Part shown: one piece after another, positions 10,446 to 19,504 of the stretch
Position numbering within the stretch: position 1 is the stretch's first letter
Layout: every line of letters begins with the position of its first letter
Position numbers and translations under genes: made by a program
Notes under the pieces: model-generated
Databases searched by the model: none
The model's input: the letters and a program-made list of their open reading frames with translations, nothing else
What the model was told of the DNA's origin: nothing
Assembly (NCBI GenBank): GCA_019456405.1
Contig: WJXM01000049.1
Span: 1-64,000, forward strand
Direction: 5' to 3'
Source: Ferrovum sp.
Lineage (GTDB): Bacteria; Pseudomonadota; Gammaproteobacteria; Burkholderiales; Ferrovaceae
Length of the DNA: 64,000 nucleotides

Positions 10446-10522
10446 GGAGTGGTAGTTCAGTTGGTTAGAATACCGGCCTGTCACGCCGGGGGTCGCGGGT
10501 TCGAGTCCCGTCCACTCCGCCA
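10446..10522 (+). tRNA. tRNA-Asp (anticodon GTC)
   Basis: A 77-base cloverleaf. GGAGTGG pairs with CCACTCC; the anticodon stem CCGGC/GCCGG carries loop CTGTCAC (GTC); the T loop is GGTTCGAGTCC; G discriminator and encoded CCA (10520-10522). A strong terminator follows. A decayed copy of this gene lies at about 19505-19572, so this is probably the integration site of the accessory block to its right. Confidence 0.97.
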
Positions 10523-10530
10523 GCAAAACA

Positions 10531-10563
10531 AACGGGTCAGCAGTTTTTCTGCTGGCCCGTTTT
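10531..10563 (+). terminator. Terminator of the hup-tRNA unit
   Basis: A 13-pair stem (10531-10543 with 10549-10561, one G-U pair) around a TTTTT loop, followed by TTTT from 10560. It ends the tRNA-Val/tRNA-Asp transcript. Confidence 0.88.
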
Positions 10564-10588
10564 CCCTATTTATACGGATACCCCCCGC

Positions 10589-10616
10589 TTGTGTTATGGT
10601 CGCCCTATGCTAGAAT
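10589..10616 (+). promoter_or_regulatory. Promoter of vapBC
   Basis: Extended -10 element TGC-TAGAAT at 10608-10616, with a weak -35 TTGTGT at 10589-10594 and a 16-base spacer. A transcript starting near 10623 supports the GTG at 10649 as the vapB start and rules out the ATG codons further upstream. Confidence 0.55.
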
Positions 10617-10648
10617 ATTCTTACTATGTAAGAGAGGGGGGCGTAGCC

Positions 10649-10909
10649 GTGCAAACCGTTACCGTATCCGATAAAGGTCAGGTTGTCATACCGGTTGAAA
10701 TACGCCGTCGCTTGGGGATTACTCCTGGCTGCCAGCTTGATTTCACTCTGGATGGCAATATTATCCGTGCCGAAGTAAAACGCCATATTGCCAAGACCAA
10801 TGTCGAAGATGGCTATGGAATGCTGGTGTGTAAAAAAACCGGAGTTCGCCGGCTTGCTGATTTTGACGTTGCCTGCGCTATGCGGAAAGACAACGATGAT
10901 CGCTCTTGA
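10649..10909 (+). CDS. vapB: AbrB-family antitoxin of a VapBC pair
   Basis: 86-residue DNA-binding antitoxin expected to neutralise the downstream PIN nuclease and to repress its own promoter. The swapped-hairpin AbrB/SpoVT domain is plain at the start: TVTVSDKGQVVIPVEIRRRL followed by GITPGCQLDFTLDG. The C-terminal 40 residues should wrap the toxin. The GTG start at 10649 is 7 bases after a strong AGAGAGGGGGGC (10631-10641); an upstream ATG would lie before the inferred transcript start. It overlaps vapC by 14 bases, the usual sign of a coupled toxin-antitoxin pair. Confidence 0.85.
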   Translation: MQTVTVSDKGQVVIPVEIRRRLGITPGCQLDFTLDGNIIRAEVKRHIAKTNVEDGYGMLVCKKTGVRRLADFDVACAMRKDNDDRS

Positions 10910-11315
10910 CACGAATATTCTGGCGCGCTTTTATGTGGATGACCCAACAGATCCGGAAGCCGAAAGACAAAGACAGATTGCTCATCGTCTCCTGACAGAG
11001 CCTTCCCGGCTATTCGTTCCGCTGACCGTACTACTTGAACTTGAATGGGTATTGCGTGCCTTTTACAATTTTCCTACCGCGGATTTTATCCGGGTTGTCA
11101 AACATTTGCTTGGGTTGCCCAATGTCAGCGTCGAGGAATGGGCGCGCGTCAATGACGCACTGGTCCTGTACATGAGGGGGCTGGACTTTGCCGATGCGTT
11201 ACATTTGACCGCAAGCAGTCACTGTACCGAATTCATGAGTTTCGACGACCGTCGATTCGCACGTCGCGCCAGGCGCTTGGGCACCATGCCCGCTGTCGTT
11301 GTACCTACAAAGTAG
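10896..11315 (+). CDS. vapC: PIN-domain ribonuclease toxin
   Basis: 139-residue toxin of the VapC type, probably an RNase acting on tRNA or other RNA. The acidic PIN residues are visible: Asp5 in ALDTN, Glu48 or Glu50 in LLELEWVL, Asp97/Asp100 in GLDFADALH and Asp117 in SFDDRRF. ATG 10896 lies inside the end of vapB. The reading frame is intact with all catalytic residues, so the toxin should be active if expressed. It sits at the left edge of the island, where it could act as a maintenance module. Confidence 0.88.
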   Translation: MIALDTNILARFYVDDPTDPEAERQRQIAHRLLTEPSRLFVPLTVLLELEWVLRAFYNFPTADFIRVVKHLLGLPNVSVEEWARVNDALVLYMRGLDFADALHLTASSHCTEFMSFDDRRFARRARRLGTMPAVVVPTK

Positions 11316-11418
11316 CCACTCCACTATGTTCGGTCAGCCATCGAGTCCGGCATGAGTAAAGAGGCGTGACGGACAGCAAGGTGAATAGAGCAATCGTGGT
11401 TGAACGCATCGTTTTCAT
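11305..11418 (-). CDS. Short ORF with signal peptide after cusA, probable remnant
   Basis: 37 codons beginning MKTMRSTTIALFTLLSVTPL, a good signal peptide (two basic residues, then a hydrophobic core). AAAGGAAA lies 9 bases before the ATG, and the gene begins 42 bases after cusA on the same strand. After the signal sequence the frame continues as CRTRWLTEHSGVATL and runs into the end of vapC on the other strand. A shift of one base would give AHAGLDG and a stop. Its place fits a small periplasmic metallochaperone of the CusF type, but no metal-binding domain is left, so I read it as a truncated or frameshifted remnant. Confidence 0.35.
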   Translation of the reverse strand: MKTMRSTTIALFTLLSVTPLYSCRTRWLTEHSGVATL

Positions 11419-11460
11419 GGTGTGTCATTTCCTTTTGGTTGAAGTGGTGGTGCGGTTGAA

Positions 11461-14400
11461 TCATCGTCGGTCCGTACTGCGCGGTGAACGCAGCAACCGG
11501 TAAGCGGCCGGGATGATGAACATGGAAAGCAGGGGGGCGGTCAGCATGCCCCCTGCCATGGGGGCCGCTATGCGGCTCATGATTTCGGAACCCGTCCCGC
11601 TCCCCCAAAGGATGGGCATGAGCCCCGCCAGGATGACCGCCACGGTCATGGCCTTAGGGCGTACCCGTAGTACAGCACCCTCACGGATGGCGTCCTCGAG
11701 AACCGCAGGAGTCAGGAAAGCGTCGGTCGCCAAGCGCGCTTCCAGCGCTTGGCGCAGATAGAGCAGCATGATGACGCCAAATTCCGCAGATACCCCGGCC
11801 AACGCGATGAAACCCACCGCGGTGGCGACGGAAAGATTGTAATGCAGCAGGTATAACAACCAGATCCCGCCAGTCAGTGCAAACGGTAATGTGCCCATGA
11901 TCAGCAAAGCTTCATCCACGCGCTGGAAAGTCAGGGTGAGCAATACAAAAATGATCAGCAAGGTGATCGGGACCACAATCTTCAGTCGTTCATTGGCGCG
12001 TTCCATATACTCGAACTGACCGGAGTAAGCCACACTCACTCCGGAAGGCAGGGGGATCTCCCGCGTCACCACCCGGCGTAAGTCCCCCACCACCGAAGCC
12101 AGATCTCGTCCCCGTACATCCACATAAACCCAACTCGCCAGACGCGCATTTTCACTTTTCAGCATGGAGGGGCCCTGGTCGTAGTTTACCTGGGCCACCG
12201 TTCCCAGGGTGATCCACTGCCCGCTGGGCGTGAACAGAGGCAATTGGCGCAGAGCCTGCAATGAATCCCGATCCGCACGGGGATAGCGTACGTTGATGGG
12301 AAAACGTGCCGTTCCCTCGACAGTTTCTCCGATGGCGTCACCACCGACCAAAGTGGCCACCGCGGCTTGAATGGTATCGATGTTGAGACCGTAACGCGCT
12401 GCTGCCACACGATCGATATTCACCGTAAGGTATCGCCCGCCGGTCAGGCGCTCGGCAAAGGCAGAGGTCACGCCTGGGATCGCCTGCGCCACCTTTTCCA
12501 CAGCCATGGCGACGGATTCCACCGTGGCCAGATCCGGTCCTGAAACCTTCACTCCGATGGGGCTCTTGATTCCTGTGGCCAACATGTCGATGCGGTTGCG
12601 AATGGGCGGAACCCAGAAATTGGACAGTCCGGGAATACGAACCGTACGATCGAGTTCCGCCACCAACTTCTCTGGAGTCATGCCTGGACGCCACTGGTCG
12701 CGAGGCTTGAACTGGATCGTGGTTTCAAACATTTCCAAGGGAGCGGGATCTGTCGCCGTATCGGCTCGTCCTGCCTTGCCAAAGACACGCTTCACCTCGG
12801 GCACGGTCTTGATCAGGCGGTCGGTTTGTTGAAGCAACTCGGCAGCCTTGGCCGCAGATAAGCCAGGCAGCGCAGAGGGCATATAGAGCAGGTCTCCCTC
12901 GTCAAGGGGCGGGAGAAATTCCCCCCCCAGTTGGGAGACGGGCCATATACTCGTCAGCAGCACCACCAGTGCGATGGCCAAAGTCGCTTTGGGATACTGC
13001 AAGGCTCTATTCAGCAGAGGTCGGTATAGCGCAATCAACCAGCGATTCAGGGGGTTGGCTCGTTCCTCGGGGATTCTGCCGCGAATCCAGTACCCCATCA
13101 GGATGGGGATTAAAGTCACCGCCAGCCCCGCTGCCCCTGCCATGGCATAACTTTTGGTAAAGGCCAGCGGGGCAAAGAGGCGCCCTTCCTGGGCTTCCAG
13201 TGTGAACACGGGTATGAACGACAGGGTGATGATGAGCAAACTGAAAAACAGTGCGGGCCCGACCTCTACGGCTGCTTCTGTTATCACCTCCCAGTGTGCG
13301 GCACCTTCCAGAAGTAATCCTGGGTGATGGTGCTGCCACTGTTCGATTTTTTTATGGGCATTTTCGATCATGACCACGGCGGCGTCCACCATGGCGCCTA
13401 CCGCAATGGCGATTCCTCCCAAAGACAGGATATTGCCGTTGATGCCTTGGTAGCGCATTAAGACAAAAGCCGCCAACACCCCCAAGGGTAAAGAAATGAT
13501 GGCGACCAGAGCGGATCGGAAATGGCGCAGAAACAATCCGCAGACCAGCGCGACCACGATAAATTCCTCGATCAGTTTATGTTCCAGGTTGGCTATGGCT
13601 CGGTCGATCAACTGACTGCGGTCATAAGTGGGGACGATCTCCACCCCGGAGGGCAGGCTTTTTTGCAGAGAGATCAATTTCTCTTTCACGGCAGTGAGGG
13701 TGTCCCGCGCATTTTTCCCGGATCGTAAAATCACCACCCCGCCCGCGACTTCCCCCTGCCCATCGAGTTCGGCAATTCCCCGGCGCATTTGTGGACCTAC
13801 TTGTACCCGCGCTACATCTCCCAGGCGCACAGAAAAACCGTCATGGGTCGTCAAAGGGATCGTCCTGAAATCTTCCAGTGTTTTGAGATAGCCTGTAGCA
13901 CGCACCATGTACTCTGCCTCACCCTGCTCCACCACGCCCCCACCGGCTTCCTGATTGCCGCCGCGCAGGGCCGCCACAATCTGATCCCCTGTGATGTGGT
14001 AGGCCGCAAGTTTGGCCGGATCCGGTACCACTTGGTACTCGCGCACCATGCCGCCGATGGAGGCCACTTCGGCCACATTCGGCAAACTTTTGAGTTCATA
14101 CTTGAGAAACCAGTCCTGCAGGGCGCGTAGGTCTCCCAGATCATGCCGACCGCTGTGATCCACCAACGCATATTCATAAATCCAGCCGATTCCCGTGGCA
14201 TCGGGACCCATGGAGGATTTGGCCGTGACTGGCATGCGATTTTGAATCTGGTTGAGATATTCGAGGACCCTGGAACGGGCCCAGTAAAGATCCGTCCCGT
14301 CTTCAAACAGGACATAGACAAAAGAATCGCCGAAGAAGGAATAACCCCGTACGGTTTTTGCGCCAGGAACGGACAGCATGGTGGTGGTCAGGGGATAGGT

Positions 14401-14595
14401 GACTTGATCCTCCACAATCTGGGGGGCTTGCCCCGGAAACGAGGTACGGATGATTACCTGAACATCGGACAGATCCGGCAAGGCATCCACAGGATTGGTG
14501 CGGACTGCCCATAGTCCTCCCAACAGCAGCAGCAAAGTGGCCAGCAAAACCAAAAATCGATGGCTGACCGACCAGCGGATGAGCCCGGCGATCAT
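11461..14595 (-). CDS. cusA: Copper/silver efflux RND transporter CusA
   Basis: Inner-membrane proton-driven pump of the heavy-metal RND family that exports Cu(I) and Ag(I) through CusB and CusC. The protein has 1044 residues with twelve predicted membrane segments and two large periplasmic loops. The three methionines that bind metal in E. coli CusA are in place: [14 protein letters not shown] and [25 protein letters not shown] is the membrane-segment 4 signature of the monovalent-metal branch. It overlaps cusB by 4 bases (ATGA). Confidence 0.95.
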   Translation of the reverse strand: MIAGLIRWSVSHRFLVLLATLLLLLGGLWAVRTNPVDALPDLSDVQVIIRTSFPGQAPQIVEDQVTYPLTTTMLSVPGAKTVRGYSFFGDSFVYVLFEDGTDLYWARSRVLEYLNQIQNRMPVTAKSSMGPDATGIGWIYEYALVDHSGRHDLGDLRALQDWFLKYELKSLPNVAEVASIGGMVREYQVVPDPAKLAAYHITGDQIVAALRGGNQEAGGGVVEQGEAEYMVRATGYLKTLEDFRTIPLTTHDGFSVRLGDVARVQVGPQMRRGIAELDGQGEVAGGVVILRSGKNARDTLTAVKEKLISLQKSLPSGVEIVPTYDRSQLIDRAIANLEHKLIEEFIVVALVCGLFLRHFRSALVAIISLPLGVLAAFVLMRYQGINGNILSLGGIAIAVGAMVDAAVVMIENAHKKIEQWQHHHPGLLLEGAAHWEVITEAAVEVGPALFFSLLIITLSFIPVFTLEAQEGRLFAPLAFTKSYAMAGAAGLAVTLIPILMGYWIRGRIPEERANPLNRWLIALYRPLLNRALQYPKATLAIALVVLLTSIWPVSQLGGEFLPPLDEGDLLYMPSALPGLSAAKAAELLQQTDRLIKTVPEVKRVFGKAGRADTATDPAPLEMFETTIQFKPRDQWRPGMTPEKLVAELDRTVRIPGLSNFWVPPIRNRIDMLATGIKSPIGVKVSGPDLATVESVAMAVEKVAQAIPGVTSAFAERLTGGRYLTVNIDRVAAARYGLNIDTIQAAVATLVGGDAIGETVEGTARFPINVRYPRADRDSLQALRQLPLFTPSGQWITLGTVAQVNYDQGPSMLKSENARLASWVYVDVRGRDLASVVGDLRRVVTREIPLPSGVSVAYSGQFEYMERANERLKIVVPITLLIIFVLLTLTFQRVDEALLIMGTLPFALTGGIWLLYLLHYNLSVATAVGFIALAGVSAEFGVIMLLYLRQALEARLATDAFLTPAVLEDAIREGAVLRVRPKAMTVAVILAGLMPILWGSGTGSEIMSRIAAPMAGGMLTAPLLSMFIIPAAYRLLRSPRSTDRR

Positions 14596-15848
14596 TGCGG
14601 CGTCCCCGTTTTTTCCATGCGCGTCAATACACCCTTGAGGCTGGCTTCCGAATCGATCAGGAATTGTCCGGAAGTCACTATTTTTTGACCCTCCTGCAGT
14701 CCGGAGAGGATTTCGGTTTTACCCTTGCCCTCCCGTCCCGGCGTCACTTCCACAGGCAAAAAATGTCCTTCCTTCCCCATCGTGATGACCACATAGCGTT
14801 TCCCCGTGACGATGACTGCTTCTGCAGGGACCATGAGGACGTGGCTTTGGGTATGCCGTTCAATCCGAACCCTGGCATACATCCCAGGGCGTAATCGCCC
14901 CTTCGGATTGGTCCATTCGATCCGCAACCGCAGTGTTCGGGTATCCACATTCAAAATGGGCAGCACGGTCAGGATTCTTCCAGTGAAGGTCTGTCCCGGT
15001 AGCCCCGTGAAGTTTGCTGATACTGATTGCCCCACTGAGATTCCCTGTCCCAGTGCTTCCGGGATTTCCGTATCCATCCAGATCGTGCCCAGACCATTGA
15101 TGCGCGCCAGTGTCTGGCCGGGGGTGACCGTCATTCCTGCACGTACCTCCAACTCACTCAAGACGCCTGCCTGTGGGGCCGTCACCGTCACCACAGCCTG
15201 GGGCGCATCGCTGTGATCCAGGCGGGTCACCTGTTCTTCAGTCATCCCCAATTGCTTCAAACGGTTTCGTGCCGCAGCGGCCAAATCAGGTTCATTGGCC
15301 CTTCGCAGGGCAATAAACTCCATCTGCGCGCCATACCATTCGGGAATACGCAAATCTGCCAAGGGCGCACCTGCGCCAATCACATCGTTGGGCGCCAGGG
15401 CATAGACCCGTTCCACCAACCCCGCAGAACGGGCTTGTATGATCGTTACCTGACGTTCATCAAAAGTCAGCGTGCCTTCTGCTTCAACCGTAAGGTCCAA
15501 AGGACCTCGCTCCACCCAGGCCAGTTTGACCCCCGTATTTTGAAGCAGACGGGGATCGATCCTTACGCCTTCATCGATTTCCTTGGGATCCTCAGTGGCC
15601 TCCATGGGGACGAGATCCATGTCCATGAAGGGCGATTTGCCCGGCTTGTCAAAGTGCTGGTCTGGTTTCATGGGGTCATACCAGTACAAGATCTGATGTC
15701 CCGTTTGATTGGACGGGGTTCGGGCTGAAGGAATTTCCATCGGTGGGCGGTTGGAAGTACGCTGTCCCAGTCTGTACCCTGCGAGACCGCCCATCGTCAT
15801 CAATCCCGCAATGGCGGCGATGAGTGCCCATACACTTTTTCGATTCAT
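14592..15848 (-). CDS. cusB: Efflux periplasmic adaptor CusB
   Basis: Membrane-fusion protein that links CusA to the outer-membrane channel and passes metal to the pump. The protein has 418 residues with an N-terminal membrane anchor ([19 protein letters not shown]). A heavy-metal-binding YHS-like segment follows: [18 protein letters not shown] then PFMDMDLVP, rich in Met, His and Asp. The lipoyl/barrel-sandwich halves and the beta-barrel domain ([13 protein letters not shown]) come after that. ATGA overlaps on both sides couple it to cusC and cusA. Confidence 0.94.
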   Translation of the reverse strand: MNRKSVWALIAAIAGLMTMGGLAGYRLGQRTSNRPPMEIPSARTPSNQTGHQILYWYDPMKPDQHFDKPGKSPFMDMDLVPMEATEDPKEIDEGVRIDPRLLQNTGVKLAWVERGPLDLTVEAEGTLTFDERQVTIIQARSAGLVERVYALAPNDVIGAGAPLADLRIPEWYGAQMEFIALRRANEPDLAAAARNRLKQLGMTEEQVTRLDHSDAPQAVVTVTAPQAGVLSELEVRAGMTVTPGQTLARINGLGTIWMDTEIPEALGQGISVGQSVSANFTGLPGQTFTGRILTVLPILNVDTRTLRLRIEWTNPKGRLRPGMYARVRIERHTQSHVLMVPAEAVIVTGKRYVVITMGKEGHFLPVEVTPGREGKGKTEILSGLQEGQKIVTSGQFLIDSEASLKGVLTRMEKTGTPQ

Positions 15849-17095
15849 GGTTGCACCTCTTCGGACAGATAGCGTAAGACAGTTTCCGTGTTGCTCCGCC
15901 GCTCTTCCAGATCAACTCGTTTCATTTTGATGTCCAGTATCGAACGGCGGGATTCGAGTACGGCTGTCAACGAACCTTTGCCGGAACGATAGGCAGCCAT
16001 GGCCAAGTGAAGTTTTTCCTGAGAAAGGGGGAGCCATTCCTGATCGACGCGCTCGATCTGATGCGACAGAGAAGTTTGCTCGGCCAGTTGGGTTTCCAGT
16101 TCCATGGTATGTTGGCGCAACATGGTTTCCTTTTCCTCGGCGACCTGTTCCAATTCCTGTCGCTGGGCCGCGATCTGGGGGTTTTGTCGGGTTCGAGTAA
16201 ATAGGGGCAAATCGATGGTGAACAGAACGTTTACCATGTCCCCAAAGGGGGGACCTAGGTGCTCATAGTCCACTTCCACGCCCCAATCCGGTCGTTTGCC
16301 GGCTTCTGCCAAGTCCACCGCCGCCTGGGCTGAAGCCTTCTGAGCCTCAAATACGGCAATATCCGGATGTTTATCCAGCGTATGGTGCATAGGCTCCATA
16401 GGCTCCAATTTGGGCGGAGGGTCGCCCGTCAAGGGTTGGTCGGCCGCCGCGCCGATCCATCGGGACAACTCGACGCGGGCAGTGGCAATGTCGCGTACCA
16501 GTTCATCCTTGCGATCGGCCAGGGTAGCCGCTTCGCTGCGGGCTTGTAGACTTTCCTCGGCGGTGCTCTGGGCGGCTGCCAATTGTGCCGTCGATGCCAA
16601 GGACTGGAGATGATTTTCTGCTTCCAACTGGTCCAGCACCTTATACCTTTGCTCTGCGTAATAGACCTTTAGCCAGGCCAAGAGCGTTTGACGCCGGATC
16701 GTCAAGCGTTCCACTTCCAACTCCAGGTCAGCACGGCTGACATTGGCCTGAGCCATGTGACGGGCCGCCTCCCGTTTTCCTCCGTTGGTCATTTCCTGCC
16801 GTACACCGACCACCTCCATGGTCAGGAAGCTCTGGCCTGTGCTCCAGGCCTGCTCGCCTTGCACGGGCATGTTGGTTATTCCTGTGACCAGTTTCGGGTC
16901 AGGTAACTCCCCGGCTGAGATCTGTCGTTGTTGTGCGGCCGTCAGCGAATTTTGACGGGCTTTGAGTTCCGAGGCGTGGATTTCCGCTTGATCGATGGCC
17001 TCCTGATAGCTCAGGGCATGACAGGATGCGCTCCAGGCAAGAAGGGACAATGAGGATACGACATGCCTCAACAGAAAACGTTTTGACTTGAACAA
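15845..17095 (-). CDS. cusC: Outer-membrane efflux channel, TolC/CusC family
   Basis: Outer-membrane channel of the tripartite copper/silver pump. The protein has 416 residues and is mostly long coiled-coil helices (for example EKETMLRQHTMELETQLAEQ), as in the TolC fold. I chose the TTG at 17095. A strong GGAGGA (17104-17109) lies 8 bases upstream, and the protein then starts with a clean signal peptide, MFKSKRFLLRHVVSSLSLLA...SCHA. A GTG at 17125 would add ten residues before the signal and has no ribosome-binding site. It overlaps cusB by ATGA. Confidence 0.88.
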   Translation of the reverse strand: MFKSKRFLLRHVVSSLSLLAWSASCHALSYQEAIDQAEIHASELKARQNSLTAAQQRQISAGELPDPKLVTGITNMPVQGEQAWSTGQSFLTMEVVGVRQEMTNGGKREAARHMAQANVSRADLELEVERLTIRRQTLLAWLKVYYAEQRYKVLDQLEAENHLQSLASTAQLAAAQSTAEESLQARSEAATLADRKDELVRDIATARVELSRWIGAAADQPLTGDPPPKLEPMEPMHHTLDKHPDIAVFEAQKASAQAAVDLAEAGKRPDWGVEVDYEHLGPPFGDMVNVLFTIDLPLFTRTRQNPQIAAQRQELEQVAEEKETMLRQHTMELETQLAEQTSLSHQIERVDQEWLPLSQEKLHLAMAAYRSGKGSLTAVLESRRSILDIKMKRVDLEERRSNTETVLRYLSEEVQP

Positions 17096-17126
17096 GGGTG
17101 AATTCCTCCAGAATAATGCAAGCACC

Positions 17127-17150
17127 AGTTTCGTGGCGCTCCACGAAACT
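17127..17150. repeat. Perfect inverted repeat in the cus leader
   Basis: AGTTTCGTGG (17127-17136) and CCACGAAACT (17141-17150) pair perfectly around CGCT. The hairpin lies between the stop of the small Met/Cys protein and the cusC ribosome-binding site. There is no run of T after it, so it may be an RNA-processing hairpin or an operator rather than a terminator. Confidence 0.7.
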
Positions 17151-17171
17151 GCTCGTCATCAGGAGGAAAAA

Positions 17172-17582
17172 CTAGATACGGAAGACTTGATGCTGAATGC
17201 GGAGAGGAGGGGGTGAGATGATCAGAAAACGAAGAGAACGATGAAGATAGGACGTTCGTTGTGGGACCTTCTGCATGTCCGTGTGCACGACTCCCAGAAA
17301 AATCTGGGAGACCGCGCAGGATGAGTCCGGAACCGATGTCTGGTGGGACTGGGAGGATTGTTTGCAGTGGTCAAGGCAGAGCAGGGGAGACATATCCTTG
17401 TGAGGCTGACTCATCCGGCTCATTTGTGCACACTCCGGCGGCATGGAGGACACGGACATCGGTGCCGGGGGCTGGATCATGACCTCTTGTGGGCAGGCAT
17501 GGGCCGCCAGCATGAACTGACTGAAGATCAGCATCAGCAAAGCGATCCAGGAGATTCTGCGGTGGTTGCCATTTTTTCCCAT
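17172..17582 (-). CDS. Exported Met/Cys/His-rich protein leading the cus operon
   Basis: 136 residues, not assigned to a named family. From ATG 17582 it begins MGKNGNHRRISWIALLMLIF and has a signal peptide ending near AAHA. The next 50 residues are rich in possible metal ligands: six Met, five Cys and two His between about residues 25 and 75 (for example MPPECAQMSRMSQPHKDM and CLDHCKQ). The C-terminus is basic. Small proteins of this kind often precede copper and cobalt/zinc efflux genes (CopL, CzcI or DUF2946 types), and a role as periplasmic copper binder or sensor is likely but unproven. No Shine-Dalgarno sequence precedes the ATG, so the start is uncertain. Confidence 0.6.
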   Translation of the reverse strand: MGKNGNHRRISWIALLMLIFSQFMLAAHACPQEVMIQPPAPMSVSSMPPECAQMSRMSQPHKDMSPLLCLDHCKQSSQSHQTSVPDSSCAVSQIFLGVVHTDMQKVPQRTSYLHRSLRFLIISPPPLRIQHQVFRI

Positions 17583-17712
17583 GAGAGGGACGATACCACG
17601 GGGTACGTTGCCAGAGCAAGGTTCATGCAGACACACTGTAACCGTTTGTATCTGGCTGGTCGTTGCGCTTCGTGTGTACAATGGACAAGCACAAACTCTT
17701 GGGAGATCCATG

Positions 17713-18513
17713 ATGAACAAGAAAGTCGTTGCCCTGTGCGTACTCAGTGCCCTGGTCACCCTGTCCGGTTGTTCGAGCACCGACAGCATGAAAGAAACCG
17801 CCGCCGATGAGGCCGCTGCCGTGAAAATTCACACGCAGGCTGCCGCAGATCAGCGGGCAGCCGAACAGAAGCGCCTTGAAAACAATATTTCCAAGATTCC
17901 GGAGTGGGCGATAAAGGCCCCGCCCCCTGACGATGACGGGGTTTATGCCGTGGGTATTGGCGAGTCTGACAAGATACGCCTGGCCATCCGCAAGGCCATG
18001 CTGGATGGCGAATACGGATTGGCGAAGAACTACAACCAACTTCTCTCGGGTTCGGAGCGACAGTATTCGCAGGACAACAGCGGCAATTATAGCCAGTCGC
18101 AATACACGCAACTGATCGACAGTTTGGTCGGCCAAGTCCCCATTGTGGGTTTTGAAGTCGTCCATCAGAATGTACGTCCGGTCGATGGGGCGTATACGGC
18201 GTATGTTCTGTTGAAACTGCCTTACAATCAGGTGAATCGCGTCCTTCAGGAACGCGGGGCCAGCGCATCGAGCGGGGATATCAAGCACGCTTTCGATGAA
18301 CTGTCCGGCCGACTGGATAAATTGCAAAAACAGAATGCGCAACAGGCGGCTCAACCCGCTCAGGGACTCTCTCCGGGAATTCCCTTCACTACCACAACCG
18401 TGATCGAGTCGCCGGCTGCGCTCGCTCCCCCAGCCCCGTCTGCCGTGAACGAGGAACCGGGCCCGAATGCCTCGTTGCCTCCTCCTCCAAATCTCGATCA
18501 TGCGGGTAACTAG
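17713..18513 (+). CDS. LPP20-like lipoprotein with proline-rich tail
   Basis: 266 residues. The lipobox LSGC at residues 17-20 marks a lipoprotein. A charged coiled segment follows (about 25-60, AAADQRAAEQKRLENN), then a domain like LPP20/FlgP proteins: IPEWAIKAPPPDDDGVYAVGIGES ... AIRKAMLDGEYGLAKNY. The tail has PPAPS and LPPPPN. ATG 17713 is 6 bases after GGGAGA; another ATG sits 3 bases upstream. It heads three exported-protein genes that overlap or touch. LPP20/FlgP proteins are outer-membrane-associated parts of flagellar basal rings in some bacteria, but no flagellar gene is near, so function is unknown. Confidence 0.65.
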   Translation: MNKKVVALCVLSALVTLSGCSSTDSMKETAADEAAAVKIHTQAAADQRAAEQKRLENNISKIPEWAIKAPPPDDDGVYAVGIGESDKIRLAIRKAMLDGEYGLAKNYNQLLSGSERQYSQDNSGNYSQSQYTQLIDSLVGQVPIVGFEVVHQNVRPVDGAYTAYVLLKLPYNQVNRVLQERGASASSGDIKHAFDELSGRLDKLQKQNAQQAAQPAQGLSPGIPFTTTTVIESPAALAPPAPSAVNEEPGPNASLPPPPNLDHAGN

Positions 18514-18850
18514 TCTGTTGATCGCGCTCCTCGGGGGAGTCGCCCTGAGCGCTCAAGCCGGGTGGGAGTCGGCAACCCATGGGGTCATGTTCTCCGGGCG
18601 CATGGCTTTTCCGGGTTGCGCCCCGGCGCATTACCCGGACGCGCGCAAGCGCGCGATCATCGATGCACGGCGCAATATGGCTCGGGCCAAGGGCCTCGCG
18701 GTGGGTGGGCGCGAACGGGTCAGCGGCGAGACCTACAGCCGTACCGTCAACGAAGTTGCAGAAGGGGATGTGCCCCCCGTGGAGATACTGGAAGAAAAAA
18801 CCATGACGGGGCAGGAAGGGGGCTTGTATTGCGTGCTGCTGGGGGAATGA
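18500..18850 (+). CDS. Small exported protein, LPP20-like core
   Basis: 116 residues with a signal peptide (MRVTSLLIALLGGVALSAQA). The rest contains DARKRAIIDARRNMARAKGL followed by a short strand-rich end (VEILEEKTMTG..GGLYCVLLG), the alpha-beta pattern of LPP20-type domains, so it seems to be a reduced paralogue of its upstream neighbour. It overlaps that neighbour by 14 bases and has no ribosome-binding site, so translation must be coupled. Two cysteines remain in the mature protein (CAPAH and YCVLL) and could form a disulfide. Function unknown. Confidence 0.6.
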   Translation: MRVTSLLIALLGGVALSAQAGWESATHGVMFSGRMAFPGCAPAHYPDARKRAIIDARRNMARAKGLAVGGRERVSGETYSRTVNEVAEGDVPPVEILEEKTMTGQEGGLYCVLLGE

Positions 18851-19426
18851 ATGTTGATCACCCCTCTGAAATTCGGAGCGACGGGGGCAGCAGTTCTGTT
18901 CTCCTTGTACGCATTTCCTGCGGATGCGGGAACCTGGACGCGCAATTATACGGTGCAGTATGACATGGGTGAGACGGACAGTCGCCGCATGGCCCGACAA
19001 AATATCATGGATGAGATTCGTGCCCGAGCGCTACGCGAAGTCGGTGCGTACATTGAAACCCGGACCACCCTCAGGAACGACGATCTTCAGGAGGAGACCA
19101 AGGTCATTACGGCGTCCATGGTCAAAATAGTTGAAACCAGCGAGCATTTCTCGTTGCTGAAGGATGGGCATGAGCAACTGTCCGTGACCGCGCAGGTCAC
19201 CGTTGACGAGAGTGAACTCAAAGCCCGGATCATGGCCGCGCAGCATGACCGAGCCGAAAAACAGGTGCTGCAGGACCAACTGACCGCACAAGAACGCGAA
19301 AATGCCGTTCTGGAAGCGCAGTTGGGTCGGTCGAGGGCCTCCTCGATGAACATTCCGCCGCCCCCGCCGGGTTGGTGGTCTGGAGAGAACCGTCAAAATT
19401 CGAATGTTCCCCCGCCGCCGCCTTAG
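18851..19426 (+). CDS. Exported FlgT_N/LPP20-like protein with coiled coil and polyproline tail
   Basis: 191 residues. It has a signal peptide ending FPADA. The core (about residues 27-130) has the pattern RRMARQNIMDEIRARALREV GAYIETRTTLRN, then a strand-rich part ending LSVTAQVTVDESEL, which resembles the N-terminal domain of FlgT-like proteins. A coiled coil follows (HDRAEKQVLQDQLTAQEREN), then PPPPPGWW and a final PPPPP. ATG 18851 directly follows the stop of the previous gene, with GGGGGAA as ribosome-binding site. The polyproline tail is shared with the first gene of the trio, which suggests the products act together at the cell envelope. Confidence 0.6.
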   Translation: MLITPLKFGATGAAVLFSLYAFPADAGTWTRNYTVQYDMGETDSRRMARQNIMDEIRARALREVGAYIETRTTLRNDDLQEETKVITASMVKIVETSEHFSLLKDGHEQLSVTAQVTVDESELKARIMAAQHDRAEKQVLQDQLTAQERENAVLEAQLGRSRASSMNIPPPPPGWWSGENRQNSNVPPPPP

Positions 19427-19468
19427 TTTTCGGTTAAACCTCATGCAGGGATGAGGAGAGGGGTTTTG

Positions 19469-19497
19469 TTGTCTTTAGACCATGAAACGGCTATAAT
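19469..19497 (+). promoter_or_regulatory. Sigma-70 promoter before the tRNA-Asp remnant
   Basis: TTGTCT at 19469-19474 (4 of 6), 17 bases, then a perfect TATAAT at 19492-19497. The transcript should begin near 19504, right at the start of the tRNA-like sequence. The next gene on the strand is ppiD, but a strong terminator lies in between. Confidence 0.68.
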
Positions 19498-19504
19498 CGC
19501 CCGT

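Noticed and set aside
17608-17619. CueR/MerR-type operator (TTGC-CAGA-GCAA) upstream of the cus leader gene
   Set aside because: Only four bases per arm, no matching promoter spacing could be shown, and copper operators are normally longer.
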